The position numbers were made by a program, and so were the translations under genes. Positions 41,350 through 50,953 of a stretch of 64,000 nucleotides of DNA are shown one piece after another (the stretch's first letter is position 1; every line of letters starts with the position of its first letter). Under the pieces are notes generated by a model. That model was not told the origin of the DNA, did not search any database, and was given only the letters and a program-made list of their open reading frames with translations. This stretch comes from an uncultured Alphaproteobacteria bacterium (GTDB lineage Bacteria > Pseudomonadota > Alphaproteobacteria > RF32 > CAG-239): positions 124,001 through 188,000 of the forward strand of contig CAKQSV010000002.1 in the NCBI GenBank assembly GCA_934273635.1, in the 5' to 3' direction.

Positions 41350-43239
41350 TTACAAATGAGGCTCGACCTCAACATCTTGTCCGATTTCGGTCTCATCGAC
41401 ATAAAGGTCTTTACATTTGCTACCGACACAGCGTTTGAGGACGGTGGCGCGACTGCCCTCGGTCAAACCGCGAATACGCATAGACTCGGTATAAACCTGT
41501 ATGATTTTGAGGCGGAACTCAACGTAACCCAAACGATTGTCATCCGCGCTGATATAAACCTTAATCGCATAGACACCCTCGTCTCCGGGCATAGCCATGC
41601 CGGTGAAGGTGTAGTTGTCGGGATTATATTTCAAAAACTTGGGCAATGGTTTGTGGTTGGACAAGCCGGCGCGAGTCACAAACTTGCCTTTGATCTCCAT
41701 TTTATCAAACACGGTTTGCGGCACGGTGATTTTAATGCGCTGTCCGGTCTCATAAGTCACATCGGGCATCCATGCGCCGCTCAAGTTGATGGCCGGACGT
41801 TTGCCGGGGACTTCGGCAGCATAAGGACGATTGTCGGGAATAAACACGCCCTTGCGCCACTGCTCCATGGTTTTACGCAAAGCAATGGCAATTTGCGACG
41901 GTTTCTTCTCCAACAGCGAATAAGGAATCGCGTCTAAACCGATGGTGGCATACAAATTGCCCAGAGCATCCTGCACCTCGGCATAAGCCAAGAAAGCGTT
42001 AGCCTCGTCGGCGACCGCGCGGGCGGCCTCCAACTGCGTTTTGGACGACTTGTGACCGTCAGTCAATGACGTGTCCTCGGCAATATCCTCAGAGGCGGAC
42101 GCAATCTCCATATTAACCTGATAATCCTCCACCGCGGACGTATACCACGCCCAAGCCACATAAACCTGATTGAGCACCAGATTGGTCATGCGACGGCGGC
42201 GCAAATCATCAGCCTCGCGTTCTTGAGGATTATTGACATTTTCAATAATCGTCATACCGACATCTTTCGCCTCTTTAGCCCACAGGCGATTGTAGTAGTT
42301 CGGGTCGTTTTTATAGCGAGACTTCTCACCGGCGCGAAAACTTTTGACCACAATCTGCAGCTCGTCGGTATTGGTTTGTAAATCATAAATGCGCAATTCC
42401 GGACGATTTATCAAAGCCAACCACTCCAGTTGCGCCAACTCATTTTTCATCGCAGGCAGGGCAAAATTGCCGTATTCCTTGCCCACCAGTTTATACTGCG
42501 TGGTGGGGTGAAAACCCATTAAACCGGCTAAACGAATCTCCGCGGTCTCCATTTTGCGTTTGATTTCGAGCATTTTCTTAATGGCATCCATATACTGACG
42601 TTTGCGCTGCAATTCTTCCGTGCTCAACGAGCCGCCGCGTTGCGCCAGTTGTTTGGCTTTAACGTTCAGCTCGTCAATATCAAGAGTCATATACTCGGTC
42701 ATTTCATCAATCACCGGAATTAACTTTTGCGCCGCCAATGTCTGCCAATAAAGACTGCGGGTCTCTTGCATAATGTTATGAATCACCTTACGGCTGCGCT
42801 CCGCCGCGGCACCGGCCTGCAAGCCCTCGGACGAGTTTTGATAATAAATACTGGAAATATCCAAAATATTCCACGCCACTTTCATATCCGGCGCAATGCG
42901 ATTATTCAGAGAATCCGAGTTATAACCGGCACCAGCCATAATCTCCGGCAATTTGGAAACCGGAGATTTTCCCGCTTCAAGCAAACTCTGCTCATAGCTT
43001 ATCAGGCGGCGCGAATAGTTGTATTTTAGCGCTAAGGCCATCGCCATATAAATATCAATCGGCTTTTCTATTTTTTGCGGCGCGTCAACAAACATATTCT
43101 GCATATCAACGTCAACGCGAATCGCTCTATCCCAATCGCTGTAATAAACAGGCTCCGGTCCCGAGACCATGACATCGTCGGGCAGACTCGTCGCACAGGC
43201 CGCCACCGCTAACACAAACGCGCTAAAAATTTTTTTCAT
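41350..43239 (-). CDS. TolC-family outer membrane lipoprotein with C-terminal Ig/cadherin-like domain
   Basis: A 629-residue protein. The signal peptide ends in the lipobox V-A-A-C (Cys15). Residues about 55-470 are long amphipathic helices with the two TolC-type repeats (for example ALALKYNYSRRLISYEQSLLEAGK and YAEVQDALGNLYATIGLDAI), so it is probably an outer-membrane efflux or type I secretion channel. The last 130 residues are not TolC: PLPKFLKYNPDNYTFTGMAM and GVYAIKVYISADD look like a putative Ig domain (He_PIG/cadherin-like). No membrane fusion protein or pump gene is adjacent. It is divergent from the VirB8-like gene. Confidence 0.8.
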   Translation of the reverse strand: MKKIFSAFVLAVAACATSLPDDVMVSGPEPVYYSDWDRAIRVDVDMQNMFVDAPQKIEKPIDIYMAMALALKYNYSRRLISYEQSLLEAGKSPVSKLPEIMAGAGYNSDSLNNRIAPDMKVAWNILDISSIYYQNSSEGLQAGAAAERSRKVIHNIMQETRSLYWQTLAAQKLIPVIDEMTEYMTLDIDELNVKAKQLAQRGGSLSTEELQRKRQYMDAIKKMLEIKRKMETAEIRLAGLMGFHPTTQYKLVGKEYGNFALPAMKNELAQLEWLALINRPELRIYDLQTNTDELQIVVKSFRAGEKSRYKNDPNYYNRLWAKEAKDVGMTIIENVNNPQEREADDLRRRRMTNLVLNQVYVAWAWYTSAVEDYQVNMEIASASEDIAEDTSLTDGHKSSKTQLEAARAVADEANAFLAYAEVQDALGNLYATIGLDAIPYSLLEKKPSQIAIALRKTMEQWRKGVFIPDNRPYAAEVPGKRPAINLSGAWMPDVTYETGQRIKITVPQTVFDKMEIKGKFVTRAGLSNHKPLPKFLKYNPDNYTFTGMAMPGDEGVYAIKVYISADDNRLGYVEFRLKIIQVYTESMRIRGLTEGSRATVLKRCVGSKCKDLYVDETEIGQDVEVEPHL

Positions 43240-43375
43240 AACATAAACCCTTTATATACTTCTATGCTATATAATTATATCAATAAATTGAAACTGAACA
43301 GTATTTATTTGATTTTATTCAGCTTTCGTGTGTACAATACGCCATATGGGCTTAACTTGAGGTTAAATTTTTATA

Positions 43376-44149
43376 ATGTTTGATATTTTTAACACCGTAT
43401 TTAAATACAAAGAAAAATCCAGCCCCGACAAGTTAGGCGCTTATCCCGAGCGTGTACACGTGAAAGCCATGCCCGAGCGGCGTTACCTTTGGTCGTCCCG
43501 CGTGTTGGTGATTATGGCGGTGTTCAGCATTTGTTTTAATATGATGTTGGCGAGCACGATTTATATTTTGTTGCCGCAACGCAGCAGCGCGCCGAGACTG
43601 CTTTACGTTAATAAAAAATTCAATCAGCTTGATTTGTTGGAACCATCGGAAATTGAGGTGCCGGCCATTAACCTGATTACAGAAGAGCAAATCCGCAACT
43701 ACATTATGTATCGCTACATTATAACCGACCGTTACGACGAGTTGGTCTCGCGTTGGGCCACCGGCTCGGCGGTGTATTGGATGTCGTCTTCGGGCGTGTT
43801 CAGCACCTTTAAGGACGGTGAGGCCAAACAGGGCATAATATTGCAACGGCTCAAAGGATTGCAACGCGATGTAGAGATTGACTGGATGACGCAAATTGCC
43901 CGCGGCGTGTGGCAGACCCAGTTTCGCACCATTGATTATTATCCCGAGAGCGATGAGCCTGACGTGACGATTTGGCGCGCCACCATGCGCGTGGCCTATG
44001 CCAACATTAACTATCCTGACCGCAACTACGCCATGCGCAACCCGTTCAGTTTGGTGATTCAAAACTATTCCCTCGCCTATCACGGCAAGACATCCGCTTC
44101 TGACCACTACTTGAGCGAAGTTAACCGCCGTTCAAGACGTCAACAATAA
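43376..44149 (+). CDS. VirB8-like type IV secretion protein
   Basis: A 257-residue bitopic inner-membrane protein. A cytoplasmic tail of about 40 residues is followed by one helix at 42-66, then a periplasmic domain. That domain has ITEEQIRNYIMYRYIITDRYDELVSRWATGS (about 105-135) and ends with RNPFSLVIQNYSLAYHGK, like the conserved NPxxxxVxxY of VirB8. It has the size and order of VirB8, an assembly factor of type IV secretion systems. DotI/IcmL-type relatives are an alternative. It is alone, with no other virB gene beside it. Confidence 0.75.
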   Translation: MFDIFNTVFKYKEKSSPDKLGAYPERVHVKAMPERRYLWSSRVLVIMAVFSICFNMMLASTIYILLPQRSSAPRLLYVNKKFNQLDLLEPSEIEVPAINLITEEQIRNYIMYRYIITDRYDELVSRWATGSAVYWMSSSGVFSTFKDGEAKQGIILQRLKGLQRDVEIDWMTQIARGVWQTQFRTIDYYPESDEPDVTIWRATMRVAYANINYPDRNYAMRNPFSLVIQNYSLAYHGKTSASDHYLSEVNRRSRRQQ

Positions 44150-44159
44150 AAACGGCAGG

Positions 44160-44315
44160 CTACCACGCCACGCCGTCAATACAACGTTTGGGGTTTTGTT
44201 CGCAGATGCCATCGCGCCCCATTTCGTGCAGGCGATTGCGCTCGGGCGTAAATTTTCCGGCCTCGCAGGCAGTCAGCAACAGCAACAAAGCCACAACAAA
44301 AAATTTTTTCGTCAT
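44160..44315 (-). CDS. Small lipoprotein, 51 residues
   Basis: ATG 44315 to TAG 44160. A hydrophobic segment (FFVVALLLLLTAC) ends in the lipobox L-T-A-C with Cys17. The mature part has two more cysteines (38 and 45) around IC-EQNPKR-C. It starts one base after the stop of the membrane protein gene at 44317, so the two are co-transcribed. It converges with the VirB8-like gene ten bases away. VirB7 is also a lipoprotein of this size, but the sequences are too short to compare, so no function is assigned. Confidence 0.72.
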   Translation of the reverse strand: MTKKFFVVALLLLLTACEAGKFTPERNRLHEMGRDGICEQNPKRCIDGVAW

Positions 44316-44316
44316 C

Positions 44317-44685
44317 TTAAAAAACCTTGGTTATGCAAATATAAGCAAACAAAATTATCAATCCGCGCGCGGCATATTTAATAAACACGTTTTTGTCATA
44401 TTCCGCCGAGCTGCGCCAAACCCCCAAAACGATTGAGAAAATATAGGCGCAGAAAATGGCCAGACTGGTCAGATAACACACGGTTGACAACAAAATATCG
44501 GTGCCGTTATGAAAAAAGTTGTAAAAACGGGTGAAGAACACATAAATGCTGTATCCGTGGAGCTGCGGCGCCAAAATGCTACCGAACACACGCACCACAA
44601 ACAAGCCGAGCAATCCGCCCAAAATTCCAAACTTCCAAAAAGTTTCGCCGAGGCTTAACTCACCGGCAACAAGTTTTTTATACAT
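44317..44685 (-). CDS. Unknown small membrane protein
   Basis: A 122-residue protein with three hydrophobic segments: about 18-38 (FGILGGLLGLFVVRVFGSIL), 63-88 (TDILLSTVCYLTSLAIFCAYIF) and 103-120 (YAARGLIILFAYICITKVF). No family is recognised. It begins 89 bases after the M49-like gene on the same strand and is followed directly by the 51-residue lipoprotein gene. Confidence 0.7.
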   Translation of the reverse strand: MYKKLVAGELSLGETFWKFGILGGLLGLFVVRVFGSILAPQLHGYSIYVFFTRFYNFFHNGTDILLSTVCYLTSLAIFCAYIFSIVLGVWRSSAEYDKNVFIKYAARGLIILFAYICITKVF

Positions 44686-44774
44686 TGCAAACTCTCATCA
44701 AATTTTAAGTCATATCAAATTAAGTTTAGGGATTTTATTGGTTTTGGCAAGCAAATAAAACACTTTTCCCTAAG

Positions 44775-46487
44775 CTAGAAGTGAGACACCAAATCAATAT
44801 AGTTTTTGAGACCCAGTTCTTGCTGAACTTTGGCAATATATTGCGAGTGTTCACCCCACGCCGTGTAGCGGTCAATAAACTCTTTGGCCTTTTGCGGAGA
44901 CTTGGAAAGTTGTAATTCAACCGTATCGCGCAACAGGCTCCACGCCGCGTCATGAAACTTGTCAAAACAAATGTGGACTTTATGTTCCGAATCAAAATAA
45001 AACGCGCCGCGCTCCAACAGATAGTTAAAATGAATCAACTCAGCCACGCGGTGAACCTCAACCGGCTGCGCTTTTAAGAACAAGCGATAAACCACCCAGG
45101 TGGTGTAGATTTTTTTGAGCATTTCGTCATCAATCACACCCGCTTTCACATATTCGGGCATAAAAGTAATGGAAACCATATCGGCTTTATGCTCCTCAAT
45201 CACACTTTTGTAGTTGCCGAGCGAACGCTGATAAGTATTATCAGGCCCTAACGAGTGACCATTCTCATGACCGATAACAAACAGATGATCCGTCTCGACG
45301 TCAAAATATTGATGATATTCGGGGGCGACCAAACGCTCCAAAAGTTTTTTGGTACGCTCCGCATCATACGACTGACGAATCTGACGGTGATAAACATTGC
45401 GGCGACCACCTCCGGTCTTAATCGACAGCTTGTCGTTATTCGGCAGGTTTTGCGCTGTGGTCACGCCACCGCGGCACTGCGCATAGTCGCCGGTCAAAAT
45501 CACAATATCGGCATCGACCATGGTTTGCTTGAGCTCGCCACCCTCAGCCACGCTTTGGGTATATTGCTCGCTCAAAGGCATAAGTTTTGCCAACTCGGGC
45601 ATATAAGACTTAAAGCGCAAAATCAAATCCGTACCTTGTTTGTTGACAATGCCCACGCGCACGCCGAGCATATCTTTGGCATTGACCTCAATGCGGCGGC
45701 TCTCCAACATTTGCAACAGCTCCGGATTGTTATAAATCTCGGGTGTCAGTTCGTCGTCATAACTTTCGCGACTGAGCGTAAACTCCAGCTGATTGTTGTT
45801 TTGCAACACCGCCCAATGTTTGTCGGCGAGCATATCCATATCCTCGTTGTTTTGCAGCAAAGCCTGCGCCTGCCACCCCAGATAATCTTTAAAATCTTCG
45901 TCGGTGGTATAATGCGCGGCAACTTCAAGCTCGTTGGCGACCTTGGAGAAGATGTCGGCAAAATATTCGGTATAGTCAATGGCCTTAAGGTATTGTCCGT
46001 TACGGCGCACCATGGTTCTGACGTTCAAAATCTTGCGAACTTCATCATCTTTGCCCTCTTCGAGCATTTGTTTGATAATCTTAAAAAACTCAGGCACGGT
46101 CAAATCTGACGGATAAAAATTGCGACCTTTGGCGCCTTTCACGCCCTTAAAAAGTTCTATCGGTTGCAAATCAACCCCGTTGTGTCCCTCCACGCCGCGA
46201 AACATATTAAACAACTTGAGCGCTTTGGCGGCGTGCGAGCTGGTGGCGGCGGTCTGTTCCAAGCCTTTTTGCAACAACAGGTTCAACTCGTGGTCTTGCT
46301 CAGCGGCGACCGTATTAAAATATTTGGCGGCGGCGACCAAATGTTGTAAGGCTTTTTTGTTGCCGTCAGTCAGGTTTTGATAACCGCTGAAAGTTTCATC
46401 CACAAAATTGATGTGGCGGGTTTTAGAATCTAAGATTTCATCAAGTTGTTCTTCAGTCAATGCCAGTTCATAACCGTTAATCTTCAT
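44775..46487 (-). CDS. M49-like (dipeptidyl peptidase III-type) zinc peptidase
   Basis: A 570-residue protein. The zinc site is HENGH at residues 407-411, with a second motif IEEHKAD at 430-436. This matches the H-E-x-x-H ... E-E-x-[KR]-A-[DE] pair of M49-related peptidases (true DPP III has HExxGH; the plant NUDIX-linked relatives have the shorter HExxH form). The N-terminal half is helical. Its start overlaps the end of the MEMO-AMMECR1 gene by 11 bases, with the SD GGAGATAA inside that gene, so they are co-translated. Substrate unknown. Confidence 0.75.
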   Translation of the reverse strand: MKINGYELALTEEQLDEILDSKTRHINFVDETFSGYQNLTDGNKKALQHLVAAAKYFNTVAAEQDHELNLLLQKGLEQTAATSSHAAKALKLFNMFRGVEGHNGVDLQPIELFKGVKGAKGRNFYPSDLTVPEFFKIIKQMLEEGKDDEVRKILNVRTMVRRNGQYLKAIDYTEYFADIFSKVANELEVAAHYTTDEDFKDYLGWQAQALLQNNEDMDMLADKHWAVLQNNNQLEFTLSRESYDDELTPEIYNNPELLQMLESRRIEVNAKDMLGVRVGIVNKQGTDLILRFKSYMPELAKLMPLSEQYTQSVAEGGELKQTMVDADIVILTGDYAQCRGGVTTAQNLPNNDKLSIKTGGGRRNVYHRQIRQSYDAERTKKLLERLVAPEYHQYFDVETDHLFVIGHENGHSLGPDNTYQRSLGNYKSVIEEHKADMVSITFMPEYVKAGVIDDEMLKKIYTTWVVYRLFLKAQPVEVHRVAELIHFNYLLERGAFYFDSEHKVHICFDKFHDAAWSLLRDTVELQLSKSPQKAKEFIDRYTAWGEHSQYIAKVQQELGLKNYIDLVSHF

Positions 46488-48048
46488 TTTTTATCTCCAC
46501 TGTTCTAAAACGATAAACGTTAATACGATTGTTCCAATAATTGGGGTTCATACCAGCCTTTATTTTAAGTTGTTTGAAAAATTCTTCTTTGTGCGGAAGT
46601 TGCTTCCAGACACTCGGCAAAAACACCCCCTGACGGTTGCCGTCACGAATCACAATGCCGTCAACGCCTTGTTTTATTTTGCGCAAAACCTCAGCCTCGT
46701 TGGTATAAGAAATTTTCTCAAACCCGCTCAGCAGCGAGACTTCATACGACAAAAGCGGCAACTCTTCGGCACTAACCGGCGAGAAACGGCTATCTTCCAA
46801 CGCGGCGGCGCGCGCGTTGGCGGCAATATCCAACGCTATGGCGGTTCGCGGCAACACGCTGCCGATGCAACCGCGCAATTCGCCGTTTTTATAAATTGTC
46901 ACAAACGCGGCGCCTTTGTCAAAAAGCTGTTCGGGATAATGACGGCGGGAAGGCGAATACGCGCCACCGCGGCGCACGGCTTTTTCAACCGAACTTTTGG
47001 CAATCTCCAACAAATTCTCACTATAAAGCGACTTATAAGCCTTCAGGCTCTCAACCTGTCTTTCCAATCTGCTCGGCTGAGGCGCGGGCGAGGAATCCGG
47101 ATAAAAGCTCCAAGCGCCATAGCCAACCACACGGTCTTTGTCGCCACCGGTGTCACCCGAATTTATCAGTTCCAACAACTGCGGGCGGTAGTGATTATCT
47201 TTCGCCAACAGCAACGCCGTGTTTATGCCGATAGCGCCACAAGAATCATGATTTTCAAGTTTGTCGCCTTTGGCTATTTTATCGGCGGTCGCAAGGTCTT
47301 GTTTTTGGGCGGTTTCGTAGTCGTTATAATGCGACAAATCGGCCGAAACCAACAACACGGTATCGGGCGAGGCAAGGTATTTTTGCAGGGCTTTTGCCAA
47401 ATCTTCCGGCGCTATGTTGCCATAGAGAATCGGCACAATCTGCGCCTCGGGCAAAACTTTTTTAAGAAACGGCAGCTGTACCTCTATGCTGTGTTCTTTG
47501 TCATGCGGTTTATTGTTGAATTTAAACAACGGAGAGGTTTTCACCAACTCGCTCTCAATGTCTTTGTGCACTTTCAAGCTACCTAATGGCGTGGCAAAAT
47601 AGTCGGCATCACTCAAAAAAGCACCGCGCGCCCCCTCATAATGAGAAGGTCCGAGCATAATCACCTTTTTGATAGTCGGCGCGTATTTTTGCAACACGGC
47701 ATAAGCCTTGCCCGCGGTTGAAGCCGAATACATATAACCGGCGTGGGGCACAATCACAATTTTGGGCTGATAGGCGGCATAACCGACAAAACGACCAGAC
47801 TGAACATATTTATCAACCTGTTCTGATAATTCTTCTGGACGAGCCGAATAAAACACGCCGGCAACCGCGGGATTGCGATACTGCGCCAGTTCATCGTCCG
47901 GCACCTGAAACGCGGTGATATAGCCGGCGTTAGACGACAGATATTTGTTGAGGTACCAATAGTTGAGAATCCCCAACGCAACAATGACCGCACCCCATAT
48001 AATACGGCGGCCGAGTTTGGAATTTTCTGTATTCGGATTATGACTCAT
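46477..48048 (-). CDS. Membrane-anchored MEMO-AMMECR1 fusion (AmmeMemoRadiSam B and A)
   Basis: A 523-residue fusion. One helix near residues 13-32 anchors it. Residues 55-320 are a MEMO domain with the metal-type ligands His in VPHAGYMYS, His in GPSHYEG and Cys in HDSCGAIGIN. Residues 345-518 are an AMMECR1 domain (FVTIYKNGELRGCIGSVLP, then SRFSPVSAEELPLLSYEVSLL). The two are components B and A of the AmmeMemoRadiSam group; the radical SAM partner is not in this neighbourhood. The biochemical role is unsettled. It is co-translated with the M49-like peptidase. Confidence 0.88.
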   Translation of the reverse strand: MSHNPNTENSKLGRRIIWGAVIVALGILNYWYLNKYLSSNAGYITAFQVPDDELAQYRNPAVAGVFYSARPEELSEQVDKYVQSGRFVGYAAYQPKIVIVPHAGYMYSASTAGKAYAVLQKYAPTIKKVIMLGPSHYEGARGAFLSDADYFATPLGSLKVHKDIESELVKTSPLFKFNNKPHDKEHSIEVQLPFLKKVLPEAQIVPILYGNIAPEDLAKALQKYLASPDTVLLVSADLSHYNDYETAQKQDLATADKIAKGDKLENHDSCGAIGINTALLLAKDNHYRPQLLELINSGDTGGDKDRVVGYGAWSFYPDSSPAPQPSRLERQVESLKAYKSLYSENLLEIAKSSVEKAVRRGGAYSPSRRHYPEQLFDKGAAFVTIYKNGELRGCIGSVLPRTAIALDIAANARAAALEDSRFSPVSAEELPLLSYEVSLLSGFEKISYTNEAEVLRKIKQGVDGIVIRDGNRQGVFLPSVWKQLPHKEEFFKQLKIKAGMNPNYWNNRINVYRFRTVEIKNED

Positions 48049-48056
48049 CGGCTATC

Positions 48057-50165
48057 CTAACGTGAATTTTGCCCCTTATTTTTGAGAATAAAGGCGCTGT
48101 TCTCATTGACCCGTGTTTGCGGCGCGCGGTTTTTGTGACTGAGAATAACGTACGAAAACGGTTTTAAGCCATAAACATCACCGGCGTGAAAGTCTTTTTG
48201 CTCATCGACAAAGCCCGATTTTGACGAATCAAAAATCAACTTCCAACTTCCTCCTGACGGCGGGGTCGGTAATTGATAATCAACGGTGTGATAGTCTTCG
48301 CCCGAGACCATAATCATAAAGTCGTCATCGGCGCCGCCGGCCTGTTTGCTACTGCCGTTCAGCATATACGCACCAGTTTTGGCATAAGGCGTCTGCCAAT
48401 CCTGAGGCTCCATCTCTTTAGCATCGGGACGCAACCAGACAATATCCTTGACGCCGTTGGCGGCAACTTCTTCTCCGGTAAAAAGCTCCAGACTGTTAAA
48501 CACCGGATGTTTTTTACGAAAAGCATTCAAGCGGCAGATATTCAAAAACAATTTTTTATTCTCGGCGTCAAGCGCTTTCCAGTCGATCCATACGGTTTTG
48601 TTGTCTATGCAATAAGGATTGTTATTGGGGCTGGAATAACCTCGCTCGTCGCCGGCACGCATAAACGGCACGCCTTTGCTCAAAATATCAAACGCGGCAT
48701 TACTGACTGAGCGCAGATACAACTCGTCTCGATTGGACGATTTGCGATATTCGTCATGGCTGCCGTCACGTCCGTCTTCGCCATTGGGGCGAGTATCTTT
48801 CACATGCTCAAACGCGCCAACCAGACTAAAACCATCGTGTGAACGTCCGGTGCCAATCACGGCACTGCTGTGTTCCTGCGGGTCAATCAACGCCGAGCCG
48901 GCGACTTGCGTGGCAAACTCACCCTGCAAACCGGCGCGGGAGCTGAAAAAGTGCGCGTCAAATTTATGTCGGCGGTCGCTCCACTCCTTAACGCCTTTTA
49001 TTTGCCCTGAAAAACGTCCCGAGAAATTACCCCGCAGAGCGCTCCACGGCTCAACGCAAATATCCAAATTTAACTTCTCGCGCGCATAACGCAGTTCCTG
49101 CATAAAGCCGCCGTTATCCAAAAACTCGCCATACTGATTGAGAGCGCAGTCGCCGCCCAAATCAAAACGAAGACCGTCAATGCCCATCTTGCTGACAAAA
49201 TTGAGGTAATCGTGCAAGACTTGTTGTCCGGCAGGCGTGTTCAGATTAAAGTTATTATCGCAACCGGTGGTATTGGAATAATGCGCCAAATCACCGCCGT
49301 TGGAAAGATAATATGACGGGCTGTCGAGCAGTTTATAAGACAAGGCGCGCCCTTTCCACCCCTGCGCCTCATACTCGCCGGTGTGATTAAACACCACATC
49401 GAGCGTGAGTTTCATCCCGCGGGAGTGCAAAGCATTAATCACCGCCTTCAAATCCTCATGCGTGCCATAACGCGGGTTGACGGCAAAGTGGCAATAAGGA
49501 TTATAGCCCCAGTTGTCGGTATATCCCTCATCTTGCCGCAGAAAACGTCCGGGGCAAGTCGGCGTTATCGGCATAAGCTCAACATTATTCACGCCGAGTT
49601 GTTCCAGATAATCAAGTATTTGCGGATTGGTCAGCGCTTTCAGGCGACCGCGCTCATCTTCCGGCAGGTTGAAATTTTGGATGGTAAAGTTGCGGACGTG
49701 CATTTCAAAAATGCTGTTTTTACCCCACGGAATTTGCGGTTTTTGGTGCAAATAAGGATATTTGGCGGCGTCTTTAAACGGGTTTTGCTCCACCACCACC
49801 GACTTGGGCATATACGGCGCGCTGTCAATATTATTGCCGCCGTCGAGCGCGTCGGTCTCCCAATCTTTAATCACAGAAGAGACTTCTAAGCCATAAGGGT
49901 CGACCGCCAATTTTTGCGGGTTGAAAAACAAGCCTTGCTCGGGATTATAGTCGCCATAAGCGCGATAGCCGTATTTTTGCCCCGCTTTGATGTGCGGAAC
50001 TTTAACCGACCAAACATCTTGTTCTTTGATCATGGGAACACGGGTTTCGGTTTGTTCGTCATCAGAGAACAAACACAATTCTAACTTTTGAGCATGAGAA
50101 GAGAATACGGAAAACTCCGTAGAATCGGGGGAGAAAGTCGCTCCCAGTTTATACGGTTCAGACAT
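48057..50165 (-). CDS. glgX: Glycogen debranching enzyme GlgX (isoamylase family)
   Basis: A 702-residue GH13 enzyme. An N-terminal carbohydrate-binding beta-domain (about 1-130) is followed by the barrel. Seen: LDVVFNHTGE, GLRFDLGGDCAL with the catalytic nucleophile Asp, DICVEPWSA with the acid/base Glu, and GRSHDGFSLV with the third acidic residue. It trims alpha-1,6 branches of glycogen. ATG 50165 follows GAAGG; TTG at 50177 is a poorer choice. No other glycogen gene is in the window. Confidence 0.94.
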   Translation of the reverse strand: MSEPYKLGATFSPDSTEFSVFSSHAQKLELCLFSDDEQTETRVPMIKEQDVWSVKVPHIKAGQKYGYRAYGDYNPEQGLFFNPQKLAVDPYGLEVSSVIKDWETDALDGGNNIDSAPYMPKSVVVEQNPFKDAAKYPYLHQKPQIPWGKNSIFEMHVRNFTIQNFNLPEDERGRLKALTNPQILDYLEQLGVNNVELMPITPTCPGRFLRQDEGYTDNWGYNPYCHFAVNPRYGTHEDLKAVINALHSRGMKLTLDVVFNHTGEYEAQGWKGRALSYKLLDSPSYYLSNGGDLAHYSNTTGCDNNFNLNTPAGQQVLHDYLNFVSKMGIDGLRFDLGGDCALNQYGEFLDNGGFMQELRYAREKLNLDICVEPWSALRGNFSGRFSGQIKGVKEWSDRRHKFDAHFFSSRAGLQGEFATQVAGSALIDPQEHSSAVIGTGRSHDGFSLVGAFEHVKDTRPNGEDGRDGSHDEYRKSSNRDELYLRSVSNAAFDILSKGVPFMRAGDERGYSSPNNNPYCIDNKTVWIDWKALDAENKKLFLNICRLNAFRKKHPVFNSLELFTGEEVAANGVKDIVWLRPDAKEMEPQDWQTPYAKTGAYMLNGSSKQAGGADDDFMIMVSGEDYHTVDYQLPTPPSGGSWKLIFDSSKSGFVDEQKDFHAGDVYGLKPFSYVILSHKNRAPQTRVNENSAFILKNKGQNSR

Positions 50166-50239
50166 TAATACCTTCAATAAAAAAACGTTTACAATTAATG
50201 CTTAAAATATAAAACCTTTTCCCCGATTTTCCAAGAACT

Positions 50240-50905
50240 TTAAGCGTTTGTCCCGATATTTTGGTAAAAATCCTCAAAATTGTTAAAATAAACAATTTTA
50301 TTGTTGTATTCTCCTTCGTCTCCCCAAATGGAGCGACCTATGCGAATCGGCGTCACATTTGCATCAATCGCCGCCTGACTATCCATCGGACTATCGCCAA
50401 CCATCCACGCCGCCTCGGGAGCAATCGCTTGCTTTGCCACATCATCAGCCAGCGCGTATAGAATCTGTTGCGGCGAGGGCTTATCCGCCGGTGCCTCGTG
50501 CCCGCACACGATTTTACGAAAGCGAATTTTCGGCAATAGCAGTTTGCGCTCAAGCTCCAACAAACAACGCTCTTTATTGCTGACAACGTACAACTGCACA
50601 CCCTTGCCGCTCAAAAGCTCCAGCACCTTTTCAGCATAGGGATAAACCCTGATTTTTTGCGGCATAATTTGTTTATAAACCTCACGGTATTCCTCATAAG
50701 CCTTATCCGCCGCCGCGCCGAAAATAAGCGGAAAATTATCCTTAAACGACAAGTTACGGTCACGCCGTTTCTTGGCCTCTTCCCAACACGGCAGATTATA
50801 TTTTTTCAGCACAATCTCCACCGCCTGCGTCAACGAGCTACGACTCTCAACCAATGTGTTATCCCAATCAAACAGCGCGTATTTTAACTTTGAAACATCC
50901 AACAT
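50240..50905 (-). CDS. HAD-superfamily phosphatase
   Basis: A 221-residue HAD hydrolase: motif I FDWDNTLVES (nucleophile Asp), motif II VVSNKE, motif III Lys near PADKPSPQQ, and motif IV MVGDSPMDSQAA. It is close to phosphoglycolate phosphatase (Gph), though DWDNT replaces the usual FDxDGT. ATG 50905 follows AAAGGA; an in-frame ATG at 50953 lies upstream. It is downstream of comF by 48 bases. Confidence 0.88.
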   Translation of the reverse strand: MLDVSKLKYALFDWDNTLVESRSSLTQAVEIVLKKYNLPCWEEAKKRRDRNLSFKDNFPLIFGAAADKAYEEYREVYKQIMPQKIRVYPYAEKVLELLSGKGVQLYVVSNKERCLLELERKLLLPKIRFRKIVCGHEAPADKPSPQQILYALADDVAKQAIAPEAAWMVGDSPMDSQAAIDANVTPIRIGRSIWGDEGEYNNKIVYFNNFEDFYQNIGTNA

Positions 50906-50953
50906 ATATTTTCCTTTCGCTTTTTGATATATCCGCTTTTGCCTTAAAATCAA

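Noticed and set aside
41193..41429. A 78-residue frame just past the end of the TolC-like gene
   Set aside because: It overlaps the terminator and the end of the TolC-like gene in another frame, has no SD, and the product has no fold-like pattern.
46570..47586. A 338-residue open frame on the plus strand opposite the MEMO-AMMECR1 gene
   Set aside because: It lies antisense to a strongly recognised protein, has no SD, and its product is a basic, low-information sequence typical of shadow frames.
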